A DNA stretch of 64,000 bases, taken from Kondoa malvinella (Eukaryota; Basidiomycota; Agaricostilbomycetes; Agaricostilbales; Kondoaceae). The DNA lies in NCBI GenBank assembly GCA_039545315.1, contig BCIM01000017.1, forward strand, positions 62,001-126,000. The letters run 5' to 3'. The position numbers and the translations under genes were made by a program. Of this stretch, positions 10,173-22,148 are shown piece after piece. The stretch's first letter is position 1, and every line of letters begins with the position of its first letter. The notes below the pieces were generated by a model. That model had not been told where the DNA came from and searched no databases. It was given only the letters and a program-made list of their open reading frames with translations.

Positions 10173-11033
10173 TCAGATTCGCTCTATCCTCCTCGCCCTA
10201 GCAATCTTGTACAGCTGACTCCCCAAACTCAAAGCATACAGAGCCAACAGGACAGCCAAATCCGCGACCTAAAAGTACGCGTCAGCGCCGTCAGAAAGCT
10301 CACAAGCGGTGAAGCGTACCTTATCACTACTTCTATACGTGCTCGGACCAAGTGTTTTATTCCCCTATCCCTTTTCCATTAGCAAAACTTCACACAGCAA
10401 GAAGAACGTACCACTGCAGCCCATAAACCCACTTTTACCGCTTCCAGGACAATCATGAGGGAAAAAAACAAACTCAGATGACCTGCGAAACGATTTGGAG
10501 TGTCCTTTGGTTTTTGATGAAAGAAGATGAGGAGGAAAGCGAGGAGGATGCCTGCTAGTGTTACTATTTCCGAAATCAGCCTAGCATAAAAAAGAAAGAA
10601 AGACAAGTGCATACTGGGTAATAAACCGACGCCTTCGTTTGAGATTGCTAAACGAGCGATTTCGAGTATTTGCATCTGAAATCTGATGTCTTAGATTTTG
10701 GGTTCAGCGACAACAAGTACTGCTCACTCCACCCTGGCAGAAGACGAGCGCGAGATCCAACCAATGTACAACACTCATAGCACGACTTGTAGGACGTTCA
10801 AGCGATTCATGCTTCTCATTCGGCCAAGTTCCAGCGTGGATTGATTTCCTTCTTGCTATGAGTGAAAGAGCAACTAGAACAGCGAGGACTAGAGGAAGAA
10901 AGATGACGTCGAGTAAACAGGTCGGGTTGGATAAGTTGCTGTTTGTTTCCTGGTTTGTAGGGTTGAACCGATTGCAGAGCTGTTGGAGTTAATCAGCTTT
11001 GAACAAAGCAGGTGCAACTTGACTGACTACCAT
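10173..11033 (-). CDS. Five-span membrane protein, unknown function
   Basis: Joined exons give a protein of about 215 residues. A short luminal-looking N terminus (MLCNRFNPTNQETNSNLSNP, with N-x-S/T sites) precedes LLDVIFLPLVLAVLVALSLI. Further helices are SVVHWLDLALVF, LISEIVTLAGILLAFLLIFF, LSLFFSLMIVLEAVKVGLW and VADLAVLLALYALSLGSQLY, ending in a basic tail IARARRIERI. The five-helix layout with an extracellular N terminus resembles the TMD0 domain of ABCC transporters, but no ABC core follows, so this is an inference only. The start depends on an ATG at 11033 that is the last codon of its exon; alternatives upstream (frame 11027-11353) remain possible. Confidence 0.5.
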
Positions 11034-11431
11034 GATACTGGAAGACTGGGAGAGAGAGAGGCAGCAGTACGCGGTTGGAGAGAGAAAGAGACATAAATAG
11101 ATCGTATCATTCCTTGGAGGTGGTCTGATATTATGGCAAGGCCTAAACAACGCACGGGCAGAGGAATAAGAAATAACAGAGCAGCCTGAGAGCGGCCGCA
11201 TAGTGGGAGCGCGAAGGAGAGCCACAGCAGCACGATGGTATAGATCACTAGTGATCCGAGAAGTTTGGCACGGTCATGCAACTTGAAAGTTTCGGATAAC
11301 GAAGGTCTATTGTGACGAGCAGCGTAACCACCAGCAGCAGCAGCAAGTAGCAATGCTTAGCATAGCTTGAGTGCTTCAACCAGACCGTTCCGGTGCAACC
11401 TGTCCAACTCAACCTTGTCCCGCGACATCCA
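11034..11431. other. Intergenic region between membrane protein and FRA10AC1
   Basis: Divergent spacer of about 400 bp. A minus-strand frame (11027-11353) encodes one plausible hydrophobic helix, but no ATG reaches it through a normal-length intron, so I leave it uncalled. No promoter motif stands out. Confidence 0.3.
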
Positions 11432-12354
11432 ATGACTTCGCCTGTAGAGCGACAATACTACCCTGCAGGCTCTTACGAAGCCAAACGAATAGCTCATGAG
11501 AAGTGCGTCAAATCTGTGCTGAATTACGACCAGCTGATGCGCAGTTCTAGGCATTACCCTGCTCGACGAATTGAAACCCGCAGGAAGACTGATTTGGATG
11601 TCTTGAAAGAACGTCATCAGTATGTCCTCTTTCTCTGCCCTTTAAACGGAAGCTGATAGCTGTGTAGGTTCATTCGGGATGACGCTGAGAGGTCATTGAC
11701 TTGGGAAGACGAGATAGCGTATGTCTCACATATCCTATGCAGTACTATGCTAATCGCCAACAGGGAAAAATGGTATTCGAAGCTGTTCCGCGAGTTTGCG
11801 GTTGTTGATTTAAAGCACTACCGTTCTGGAGCTGTTCGTAACGTCTATTCCTGATATTTATCAGCCTTTGACGCGATCTGATATACAGGTCGCTCTACGC
11901 TGGCGTATCGAATCAGAAGTGCTCGAATACAGGGGTGAAAGGACATGCGGTAATTTACGCTGTGATTGGTTTGACCCTCTTGGAGAAGATGACCAAGAAC
12001 TCGTACGTTGGCGGAGAAAACAAGATAAAAAGGCACAGAGGACACCTAGGGATAGATTGGATCATCGTGCAGAGTTTGTTAGGTTGGAAGAGGATGAATT
12101 GGATGCGGAAAATGAAGGGCCGCTGGTGCCTATGGAGTTGACGCCTTATCAATGTACGTCCACCACAATCGTGAAGGTGTGATAGCTGACATTGTGCGAT
12201 AGTGAACTTTGCGTATGAAGAAGAAGGTCAAGCGAAATCAGCTTTGGTCAAGGTCGTCCTTTGTTCCAGGTGTGCAAAGAAGCTGCGGAAGGGAAGAGAA
12301 GCAGCGAGACAGCAACAGCGACCGTCTGTGAGCGAAGCAACAGCAGCGGTCTGA
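11432..12354 (+). CDS. FRA10AC1: FRA10AC1 family protein
   Basis: Multi-exon gene, about 230 residues. Exon 1 starts MTSPVERQYYPAGSYEAKRI and ends DLDVLKERHQ; later exons give FIRDDAERSLTWEDEIAEKW, then FREFAVVDLKHYRSGAVALR. The conserved core follows: a cysteine pair CGNLRCDW, an acidic linker, PYQLNFAYEEEGQAKSALVK and a second pair LCSRCAKKL. This is the order of the FRA10AC1 family, a nuclear, spliceosome-associated protein with a CxxxxC...CxxC zinc-binding-like arrangement. It ends in a short Gln/Ala tail. Start at the ATG before TSPVE; an in-frame upstream codon at 11393 is not ATG-supported. Confidence 0.85.
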
Positions 12355-12751
12355 AGGATACATTTGTCAACCGACCAGTGATCATTCTACTTTCAGCACA
12401 AAAATTGGCCTATCCCAATTGAACGGCAACTCAAGCTCTTGTCCATACTCCAGACCTAATCGCGCTCTGCTGCACAGTGGCAATCTTCCGCAATGTCGTC
12501 CACAACAGTTGCTTCTCTAACACGACTTACTCATACAACTTTCCCAATTATGCAAACTACCGCATTCCACAGCGAGCAACTAGTCTTGAACAGCACAACT
12601 CGAACTGTTCTAGAACATTCTCAAAGTCCCTTTGTCAACGAATCCGGCAATCATGCGCTTCGCCTTTAGCCCTCTTCTTCTTTCTCAACCAACCTTCTTC
12701 CACTATCGCCTTCAAGGATACAATCTGCATTTTATCACTACAGTACGCAAG
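12355..12751. other. Intergenic region upstream of the orphan gene
   Basis: About 400 bp of CA/CT-rich sequence with no supportable gene. An open frame at 12632 runs in frame into the next gene, so a longer N terminus starting at 12632 or 12653 is possible. Confidence 0.4.
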
Positions 12752-15308
12752 ATGAGCTATCGTCATTCTCCCTGTGAGTGTTCTTCTGTCGATTGTCGAC
12801 TTTGGCTGAAAGATTAGATCAGACGGTAGTCCCAGTCCTGGTGTCGGACCAGCTCGTATGGCACCTCGTGCTGGAACAGAAGAGGAGAATCGTAGAATCG
12901 CGAGCATACATGCCATGATAGATGCAACAGGGCACGGAAACCCACAGAATGTCAGTCGGAATGCCTTTTCCTTCATTCAGATGTTGCTTACATTGCCTTT
13001 GTAGAGAGACCTTGATCCTTCTATACTTCCGCCTGGAGATCGGTCGCATGAATTCCTGAAGACTCTTTTCAAGGACCGTTATGGTTCGATCGAGAAGCTG
13101 CAGCAGCGTTAGTAATCTGCACGGTATCGAATATCGCAATGGCTGATACTTGTCGTAAACGTAGCCGTAACTCAACAGCTCATTTTATGCGGACAACAAG
13201 TGCCTACGCCCGTTACAATTATTTACACTTCACATGATCAGACCAAGACGGAGTACAAGTACTGCTTGTGGGATTATGGTGGCTACCGCTACGTCAAAAT
13301 CTGCGAAGAATTCTTTCGGTGTCGTGGTCGATATCAGGCCTTGACATTCAGGAAAGAGCGTCCATCATTGAAGACGAAGAACGAAAATGCCATCAGCATC
13401 AAGGCTCGCATTCAAGACTTTGACGCTCGCATTCAGTCCCAAGTGCGTCGTAATCAGACCGCTGGTTCGGCTGAACACGATCCTACTCTTCATTTCAAGG
13501 ACTTTTGGTCTTTACTGTTCGAGCCAAGCAATCACCATACTCTCACTCTAACCGATATCTGCATGTGTCTCAATGAATATGACAATCGGAACCTTTCTGA
13601 ACTTGCGCATGCATTGATGGTTTGTAAATCTGACAAAGGATTTCGTGAATGGCTGAGGGCGAACCATCGAAGCGGTACTGAGAGCACCAATGACGTACCA
13701 GATAGCTAGTTCACACTCCACTCGTCGCTGAAGAGGTTCTGATGACTTGAAGCAGGCCTGCGCCACGTTTGCGCGATGTATTTCAACTTCCGTACCCGCG
13801 AAGGGGCACAAGGTCTCGCAGCAGGCGCTCCAGATCCAGATCCAGCTCCAGGCCACAATCGAGGTCGAACCCGTCGTGATGACCGGGAGCGGGGGAGTGT
13901 TGCCAGCGCAGGACCCGATCATGCTTCGGAAAGAAGTGTTCGGAACAAGGCACCGTCAATGACTGCTATTGCGTTCTGCGACCTGGTGATTGGTCACTTG
14001 TTGCCTTTCACTTGGAAACCCAACCTGCAATTGGCCTATGCACAACAAGTGCTTGATCATGTGATCCAAAATCAACAGGATTGTCATACCCTTTTTGGAC
14101 AAATACCGCCTGCTCAAGCGGTAGACCCGGTGAGTCTCTTGTTCGAAAACATCCAGGTTAGTGACCTTACACTTCTTCAGCGCGACAACCGTGCAACGCG
14201 GGCAGAGATGGGGCCCAATGTTCCTTTGGGACCTGATGACACCAATGACTTCAGAGTCTGGTACACCCAACAAAGATTCGTCATGCCATGGCCCCAATTC
14301 GTACATTCCAACAAACCGGTCGGCTTTAAGATATTGATGACTTTGTTCAGATAGAGGCTACCCGCAAAATCAAGCTTATGTCCAGCGAGTGGGCTCGGTG
14401 TGCTCGCGATTCGGGTTTCTACGGCAAGGTCAACGGCCACACGGCTCTCTTTACGACAGACGAAAAGAAAACCGAATTTAGAAGGAGGTTTTACATGTCT
14501 GAAGATCGTCGGGTATGTCATACTCGTTGGTTGACAACCCTCACTCATATCACAAGCATAGGCCATTGATGATGTCCGTACCATGTTTTTCTCGACAGGA
14601 TGAATCTAACAGAGGGAATAGAACATGCACGACTTCAGTATGTGGATCAAGCAGGTTAGACTTGGTCCTGTTTCTTTTGAGAGCGCAGTCTCATACAGCT
14701 GCCAGGAGGACGAAGAGCCCACAACAGTAGATCGCGGCGGGCTCCGTATATTTCATCGAGCCAGTTATCAAGGCTGCTTTCAGGAGGCGCTTGAATTTCA
14801 ACGTGCAACGTCAAGAAAGTTCAATGAACATCATTTGGCCATCGGACAGATTGTAGATGAGATACCCAAAGAGGTAGAACGTAGGAGAGCGTTGCCGCTC
14901 TACAAGAGGGTGAGCGAATCTTCCCGCTGCTTCGGCAGAAAGCTCCAGCTGATGAACCATCAGGATTGGGAAGATTACTCGCTTTACAAGGAAAGAAGGC
15001 GCTTATACTGCACCGGTTGTTATCCAATTACGCTAGATCTCCGGCACCATGCGGGATTAAATCCTCTAAAGCACGAGCAAGCGACTTTCAGGGCACCGGA
15101 CCAACACACAGATCCTTTCGAGGCGCATCGCCGAGACCATCATACGCCTACGAGGCAGATTAAGAGGACCAGCGTCAGTACCCTGCGACAATCCCATCCA
15201 GAGTACAAGAACATGTTCTTGGAATGGACGCCGGACATGGTAGAATCTCTCAAACATTGGTCGCTTAAATTCTTTAAACCGCGTCACTCTAACCTGCAAT
15301 TGCCTTAA
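12752..15308 (+). CDS. Large orphan protein, unknown function
   Basis: I assemble one gene of at least seven exons and about 650-700 residues. The first exons give MSYRHSPCESDGSPSPGVGP and a helical part EENRRIASIHAMIDATG. A GTTAGT...GTAG intron of 57 nt, with a gctgatac branch-like site, joins SIEKLQQ to PVTQQLILCGQQVPTP, so the stop at 13112 is intronic. A long exon holds YKYCLWDYGGYRYVKICEEF and a Leu-rich helical segment. An RGR/Pro-rich linker follows (13776-13960), then exons with ATRKIKLMSSEWARCARDSG and a His/Arg-rich C-terminal part ending SLKFFKPRHSNLQLP. No catalytic motif, signal peptide or membrane span seen. I do not recognise a family; the exon joins at about 13671-13755 and 14513-14621 are the least sure. 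Confidence 0.5.
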
Positions 15309-15756
15309 TGGACTATCGAATGCACGATGGTGGATAGAATGACTAGATAGACATGTGCATAAAGTTTAATCTAATGGATGTTACAAAGCCTAAAAAAAAT
15401 CGCTATGTGGCTGCCTGCGATATTGGTCATACAAGATGGACTGGGCGAATATATCGACATCCTGCTCATGTGTCAGCTGCTGCTTGGGCGGATGCCAAAA
15501 ATTCTCTGAGCCGCATGTGCTCTTGAATTTGCTACACGCTTGATCGATATTCCTCTCATCCGCTTGAATTGAATACAGATGTCCTGAAAAACGACTTGTC
15601 AGCTCATTCTCGTCAGCGGATACACACTCACCTCACTCTACCGCTCCGTCGCTTGCAATGCACCTGAATGTGCAGTCCCTCGCTTCTCTGGCCATCCCAG
15701 CTTTCACCTACACGTTTCGCTGGAGAGCTTCGTCCGCATCACTCCTTCTGCCTTAT
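15309..15756. other. Intergenic region, convergent 3' ends
   Basis: About 450 bp between two convergent stops. Contains an A-run near 15394 and no supportable gene or RNA. Confidence 0.4.
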
Positions 15757-16545
15757 TCAAACGAAGCCCAACCCAGGTATCGCGAAGTCAGTCTGCTCTT
15801 CTTCTTGCTGCGGCTTCTGTGCCTGCGCTTCATTCAATTCTGGTATGGCTACTGCCTCGACTTGAGCTGCTCCCAGTACTTTATCCACATGCGCTAGCTG
15901 ATTTGCGGAGTCGAGTGGTACAGAAAGAGCGTGGACCGGTTCTGGAGTATTCGATACATGCTGTGCGAGATCTTCGAGTATAGAAGGCTCTGTAATGATA
16001 GCAGAAGCTGGGTGTGGGGTAAGAGGAAGATTCGCTGAGAGCCCTGATGCAGGTATTGGTCCGACAGCTTGAGAGACAGTAGATGAATCTTCTGACGCAT
16101 CTATTGACAGAGTATTGCTGGCAAGGGAGTTGTTTGATGAGATGACCTATATCCGTGTATCTTGAGCTTTTAGCATCAGACACAAAACATGAACCATGCC
16201 TCTTCCATAGGTACATCTTGTTGCTTCACAGACGCAGCGATGGCCTCTGCCTCCTCCAGCTTGTCTTGCTGCATGACAGAATTCCAGCTAATCGTTTCCT
16301 CCCACAACTCAGCTTGACTTGTCGTATGATCTTTCGCTCTATGTGCTGTACAGCCAATCAGCTACACTTCCATGATCAATTATGACTCACCTAGCAGCTT
16401 GCCTTTATCAGGAAACAATCTCCAACACGCATCACCCGCTGCACAAATGAACAAAGGCGTCTCTTTGCTGTTGGTTACAGCAGCTCTAGGCTTCCATCCT
16501 TCTTCCAATATATCAGCTTCTACCTTGCGACTGCTGAGCTGCATT
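15757..16545 (-). CDS. Hypothetical acidic, Ser/Ala-rich protein
   Basis: Three exons give about 215 residues. Exon 1 starts [20 protein letters not shown] and contains [20 protein letters not shown]. Exon 2 is helical and acidic ([20 protein letters not shown]). The last exon is a low-complexity Ser/Ala/Pro/Glu tail ending [11 protein letters not shown]. The intron before the last exon fits best with a GTACCT donor after KQQD. The N-terminal 60 residues look folded, the rest disordered. No family recognised. The start codon is 50 bp from that of ADE5,7 on the other strand, so the two probably share a promoter. Confidence 0.55.
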
Positions 16546-16594
16546 TCTTGGGGACTTGTCGTCTTTCGTGAACAACGACGTCGAACAACTCGAA

Positions 16595-19222
16595 ATGGGT
16601 CTGCGGGTCCTCTTGATTGGATCTGGAGGGCGTGAGGCTGCTCTAGCATGGAAATTAGATGCATCTCCATCAGTAGAAGCTCTGTACATTGCACCTGGTA
16701 CGCTTTATGGGCAGCTCCCAAAAAAACTCTGATATTGATGCGCGGCGTTTGACAGGCAATGGAGGCACGGTTCATTCAATAAAGAGTGAAAATGTTTCCA
16801 TCAAAGCAAACGATTATGAAGGCTTGGTTCAATTCGCGCAAAAGAGACGAGTCAATCTAGTCATACCAGGACCGGATCAATGCCTCGTTGATGGTATAGA
16901 AGGTTTTTTCAGAGCTGTGGGTATACCCGTCTTTGGTCCTTCTGTCCTGGCTGCAAGAATGGAAGGCAGCAAGTCCTTTAGCAAAGATTTCATGTCGAGA
17001 TGGAAGATTCCTACAGCTTCTTATGAGCGCTTCTCATCCTTTGAAGAAGCAAAGTCATACATTCAAACTGTCAAAGGAGAGATTGTCATTAAAGCGGATG
17101 GTTTAGCAGCTGGCAAAGGCGTTCTGTTACCCAAAACAAAGCAAGAAGCCATTACCGGTCTAGAGTCCATCATGATCAAGAAGGAATTCGGCACAGCAGG
17201 CAACCAAGTAGTCATAGAAGAGTTCTTACAAGGACAAGAATTATCCGTCCTGGCTATCTCGGATGGTTATACCGTCTTACCTCTTCCACCTGCACAAGAT
17301 CATAAAGCAATAGGCGAAGGCGATACAGGTCTCAACACAGGCGGAATGGGGACTTATGCACCTACGCCTATCGCTACTCCCGAGCTTAATGCGAAAATCG
17401 TAAAAGTGCTGCAAACGACGATAGATGGAATGAGGAAAGAAGGTTTCCCTTTTGTTGGGTGTTTGTTTGTGGGTTTCATGATTGGTCAAGATGGGGAACC
17501 GAAAGTGCTTGAATACAATGTGAGGTTTGGCGATCCGGAAACGCAGTCTGTTTTGGCCTTGTTGGAAACTGATTTGGCCGAATTATTGCTTGTGAGTTCT
17601 TACCTTTTCTTCCGGTTCTTTGACGCTCATTGCTAGTATAGGCCGCAGCGGAAAGAAGACTAGATTCAATAGAAGTCAACATTAAACCCGGTTTTGCAGT
17701 TACTGTCGTTCTTGCAGCAAAAGGTTACCCAGGTTCATATTCCAAAGGCAAAGAAATCACTTTCGACCCTCTACCCAAAGGTGCTTCTTTATCCCGTATC
17801 TCATAATATTGTAGCTGATTCCAGACAGACGTAACGGTCTTCCACGCCGGAACAGATCACTTGAATGGGAAACTCGTTCAGACGGGCGGAAGGACTCTGA
17901 ACGTCACTGCTACTGCTGCTTCATTACAAGAAGCTGTTGATCTGGCGTACAAGGGTGTTGCGTGTTGTCATTTTGATGGGATGCAGTATAGACGGGATAT
18001 CGCTCATCGGTGCGTTTCCTTTGCTTGCTTGCTGTCTGCGCAGCTAAAGTGTGATGGTTCTTGCACAGGGCGCTCAAGGCTTCTCCATCGTCAACAACAA
18101 CAAAAGAAGGCATGACCTATGCATCAGCAGGCGTCTCAATAGAAGCGGGCAATTCACTGGTACAACAAATCAAAAAAGTAGTCAAATCAACTTCACGCGC
18201 AGGCTCCGATTCCGTCATTGGCGGCTTCGGCGGTCTATTCGATCTGAAAGCTGCTGGTTATACCGACCCAATCCTCGTCAGTGGAACAGATGGTGTAGGA
18301 ACGAAATTAAAAGTCGCTCATTCTACTGGGAGGCATGCGAGTATTGGTGTGGATTTGGTAGCGATGAGTGTGAATGATTTGGTCGTTCAAGGAGCGGAAC
18401 CGCTTTACTTTTTGGACTACTTTGCTTGTTCGAAGTTGGATGTGGCTGTTGCGGCTGAGGTGGTCAGTGGAATTGCGGAAGGATGCAGGCAGAGTAATTG
18501 TGCGCTTATTGGTGGCGAGACAGCGGAGATGCCTGGTCTCTACAACGGAGGTGAGTGGGCTGACTCGTTTGCATGTTGCATGCTGACAAGATTGCCATCT
18601 TACAGACGACTACGACTTGGCCGGCTTTGCTGTGGGTGCAGTCAACCGTGATTCAGTGCTGCCTCTTCCTACCATCAAGTCGGGTGATATACTGCTCGGT
18701 CTAGCTTCGAGCGGTCCTCACTCAAACGGCTACTCTCTCATTCGCAAAATCGTCGAAGCATCCGGTCTCACCTACTCTTCTCAAGCGCCTTGGGACGAGT
18801 CGACAACCATTGGCGAATCTCTTCTGATCCCTACGACCATTTACATTCGTCAACTCATGCCATTACTACATGATCCGCAATACAAAGGTCTAGTCAAAGG
18901 CATGTCCCACATAACAGGCGGAGGGTTCACCGAAAACATTCCTCGCATGCTTCCTGCTTCTCTTGGTGCTCAAGTGGACGTCTCTGCTTACTCAATGCCA
19001 CCTGTGTTCCGGTGGTTGAAGATAGAAGGGAACGTCGCTAGTTCGGAAATGGCTCGAGCGTTCAATTGCGGTATTGGCATGGTACTAGTGGTAGAAGCGA
19101 GTGTCGTTTCAGACATCAAGGCGAAGTTGGAGAGCAGTGGGGATAGCGCGGTGTGTGTTTTGGGTCGGGTGCAAGAAGGTGAAGGTGTGCAGTTGATCGG
19201 GTTGGAGAGCTGGGATGATTAG
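16595..19222 (+). CDS. ADE5,7: Bifunctional GARS-AIRS (phosphoribosylamine-glycine ligase / AIR synthetase)
   Basis: Fused enzyme for purine steps 2 and 5: it ligates glycine to phosphoribosylamine, and later cyclises FGAM to AIR, in the cytosol. The GARS half shows [20 protein letters not shown], the [15 protein letters not shown] block, the ATP-grasp [14 protein letters not shown], the substrate loop [13 protein letters not shown] and [11 protein letters not shown]. After the linker, the AIRS half shows [44 protein letters not shown] and [14 protein letters not shown], then [13 protein letters not shown] and [15 protein letters not shown]. About 780 residues in six exons, usual for fungal Ade5,7; all expected motifs are present and in order. 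The TrifGART third domain of animal enzymes is absent, as expected in fungi. Stop overlaps that of the convergent small gene. Confidence 0.95.
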
Positions 19223-19540
19223 GCTTTGGATTTCTGTGCTTCCAAGAGCATTGATAGGAATCGGTCGTTGCCATTCTTTGCTGCCCAGTTCTGTTGTTGT
19301 CTCAATTTATGCCATGTCCTTTTCGGTTTCCTAGAGGTATACGTACGCCTGCTGTGCCCCATGCTCCTCCTTGTTGAGCTGGACCCTTGTACATTTGTGG
19401 CTTGTCTACAAAGCTGTCAAACCTTGTCGAGCTATGCAACCGTGCATTGACTGACCAGCTGCAGCTATTTTGGGATCTGATACCTCTGCCTGAATGGCCT
19501 GCCATTTCTCACGAAGGTAGTCTGCATTTTGAGACGACAT
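19219..19540 (-). CDS. Small conserved-looking protein, about 71 residues
   Basis: Three short exons. Exon 1 reads MSSQNADYLREKWQAIQAEV and continues to KIAAA; a roughly 50-nt intron follows. Exon 2 gives DKPQMYKGPAQQGGAWGTAG; a second intron starts GTACGT. Exon 3 gives NWAAKNGNDRFLSMLLEAQK and ends SKA. Reading frame and phase agree at both joins. Hydrophilic, helical at both ends with a Gly-rich middle; no signal or membrane span. I do not recognise it. Its stop codon shares two bases with the ADE5,7 stop on the opposite strand, so the convergent transcripts must overlap. Confidence 0.55.
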
Positions 19541-19674
19541 GACGGTCTGACTCCAAAAAATATACAATATCGCATAGCTTGACAGGACACGGCGATCTGA
19601 CAAGAACGATGAAGTGCTGAATACCACCGGAACTCGGAAATACCCTGCTGTGATACCCTGTTATCCCTTTTTGC

Positions 19675-22148
19675 ATGGCCTTCATCGCTGGCCGGACTTG
19701 GCTTGAATTACTTTCTTTGCGCTGTCATGCTCGAACGTCTATCTCGGCTCAACGATTCTATTCAAGTACCAGCACGCTGTCACAAGATGTAGATGCTCCG
19801 CTTGTCAGTCAAGAGGTTCTCGACAAATGGCAGGAAAAGCCAAAGCGGCGTGCAACGTCAGCTGAAGATCTGATACTCGATGCAGAAGAGACTCGAGCAC
19901 CACGATCAGCCAAATCAAACAACAGCGGAGTAGCACCAGTGATGGCGGACTTGCTTATGCTTCGACCTAGGAGATATGAGGAACTTAATCCTCCTCGCAA
20001 AACGACGTATGAAGAGCGACTCGACTGGTACGCCAAGCGATTCGCCAAGAGCGTCAAGAGTGTTGCTGGTGCATTCACCAAACAGCAATTGCGGGCCTTG
20101 GTCGATTTGATGGATCCTGACAGTAAAAAGCCTCCGTATAAGAAAGTCGACAAACCTACATTGGCAAAAGAGCTGGTAGAGGATAAGCGAGGCTGGAATT
20201 GGGAGAATCCAGAGAGGCTGTACAAGATACATGAACAAACGCAGAAAGCCAGACTGGCGAAAGAGAGAGAATTCAACACCAGTCGAGTAGGCGTTCCGCT
20301 AGTCCATAAAGGTCAGTCTACGAGGGCTAGACATAGGGTTGCGTCTAATAGAAGGTCTGGCAGAAATCAAGATGCTCGCTCGCGAAGTATACCTCTGCGC
20401 ATCGACTGTGCAACAACTCGCATCTCGGAGCGACCTCACTTACACGATCAGCCCACCTAATCGCGATGACCTCAATCAAGTTACTATCGAACTCACTGGA
20501 ACTAAAGAGCAAGTCCAGGAAGCTGCTGATGCTCTAGCGCAAATGCAAGAGGTATGTATCGGCTTCGATTCGTAAGGACTTTGTATTGACGTATCGCACC
20601 AGTTGATACAAGAGACTGCATACAAGTTTCCAACTGGTGCTACAGTCGACTCTAGCGTCATTACCAATATTGCGCTCTTCACAAAGACCTATATAGAACC
20701 AGTGCCTGTCAGTTCTCCTTCTAGTCGCGAGAAGAAATATCCTGATCTGCATCACAGGAGACATCCGATCTGGTTCTTTGGTCAATGCATAAGAAAGGCA
20801 ACAGAGCGGGTTTGCCAAAGTTCCATCTTGACAGAGCTGCTGTCGAGGTAAGCCACTGCGACCTACTTTGTGAACAAAGCTCATTCTGGTACAGCGATCG
20901 ACTTCAAGACTTCGTCAGATGTATCACAAGATTAATCAGGTGGCTTCATTGGAAGGATATGCCTATCTACCGTTCAACACTGGCAGCGCATTACCTCTTC
21001 TCGCACCGACAGGGGAGAATGGCCTGTTGACTCGATTCTCGCTCGTAAGGGAACTGGAGCCATGGGACATCGAAACTATCGACCAGGGTACTAGGGATAT
21101 GATGGCTTTGGACGTCAAGACAAGGACTGCGCAGTTTACTCCCGATCTGAAGAGCAATCTCGAGGAATTGCTTCAAAATGGTGAAGTGCATGTTTCTATG
21201 CGGTGAGTGTCGTCTACATTAATCTGTATTGGCTGACACTTGACCGCAGATTTGGTCATCTCGTTTTCCCTGCCGCGACCGAGCTAATGACTCCCACTTT
21301 CTACGCTTCAAGACTGGACACCGCTCTTTTGAAAGCAGAAACTCCGCCTTACTTTCTACCCAGCTGTCCACCTGATTTCCTCTCCTTCCTACAACCGGAG
21401 TCTGAAAAATTGGAACAAGGCGAATACGTCGTGGCTGAGCAGTACCAAGAGCGAATGGCTTCTTACACCGTCAACTCTTCAGAAACACGGCTAGTGACGT
21501 ATAGAACTCTGATTGGAGATCAAAAGAAGGTGACTGCGTTGGTAGGAAGCCAGAAACAGAAAGTCAAAGATGAGCCTTGGACGTTTAATGTGCATGAGGG
21601 TGTTGAAATGGGGCTTTTCTTGCCTGATAAGTGTGTGAAGCGTGTTGATATGTTGAACAAGCTAATCATTGGGCAGGAATAACGATCTTACGGCCTCTTT
21701 GTATACGAGCAAACCTGTCGAAGGATCTCGTATTGAAGGCGATCCTTTTGCTGAGCTGTGAGTCTTCTTCGATACATCTGAGATAATTTTGACGGTCGAG
21801 TGCTCAGAACCGCTGGCAACGCTCATGCTCCTCAATACCTTACCTTTGACAACACCGAATACATCTTGGTATCGGACATCCATGAACGCCGAGCTCATAT
21901 TCGCGATGTTGCCACAGCATTAGAGATGATGTCTTTGCCTGGCGTGCAGGAGAAAGCGGTCAAGTGGGATCTGGTAACGAGGTATGATCGGTTAGAGCTG
22001 GGTAAACGGTCTACTTGTTTGGAGGTGAGTTTGGGCTGCGTTTCTGGGTCGTATGACTCTGTTTACGCCTCTTACCTCACAGCTATGCGGTACTCCGAAT
22101 GTGGATCAACTGCCGAATCTGTATCGAGTCGCACGGAAGGTCATCTAG
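19675..22148 (+). CDS. SLS1-like mitochondrial inner-membrane regulator
   Basis: Multi-exon gene, about 690 residues. The N terminus is Arg/Ser-rich without acids (MAFIAGRTWLELLSLRCHAR...RFYSSTSTL), a mitochondrial targeting sequence. A helical region YEERLDWYAKRFAKSVKSV follows, then TKQQLRALVDLMDPDSKKPP. A segment VTIELTGTKEQVQEAADAL looks like an RNA-binding KH-type beta-alpha unit. The C-terminal part has SMRFGHLVFP, and further on PQYLTFDNTEYILVSD. This pattern fits fungal SLS1, an inner-membrane protein coordinating mitochondrial mRNA delivery and translation. The call is by overall resemblance rather than one diagnostic motif. The last exon, LCGTPNVDQLPNLYRVARKV, ends in a stop at 22148. 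Confidence 0.6.

Noticed and set aside
11027..11353. Minus-strand frame with a hydrophobic segment upstream of the five-span protein
   Set aside because: No ATG in frame; the only joins need an intron of about 30 nt and a start four bases from the FRA10AC1 start.
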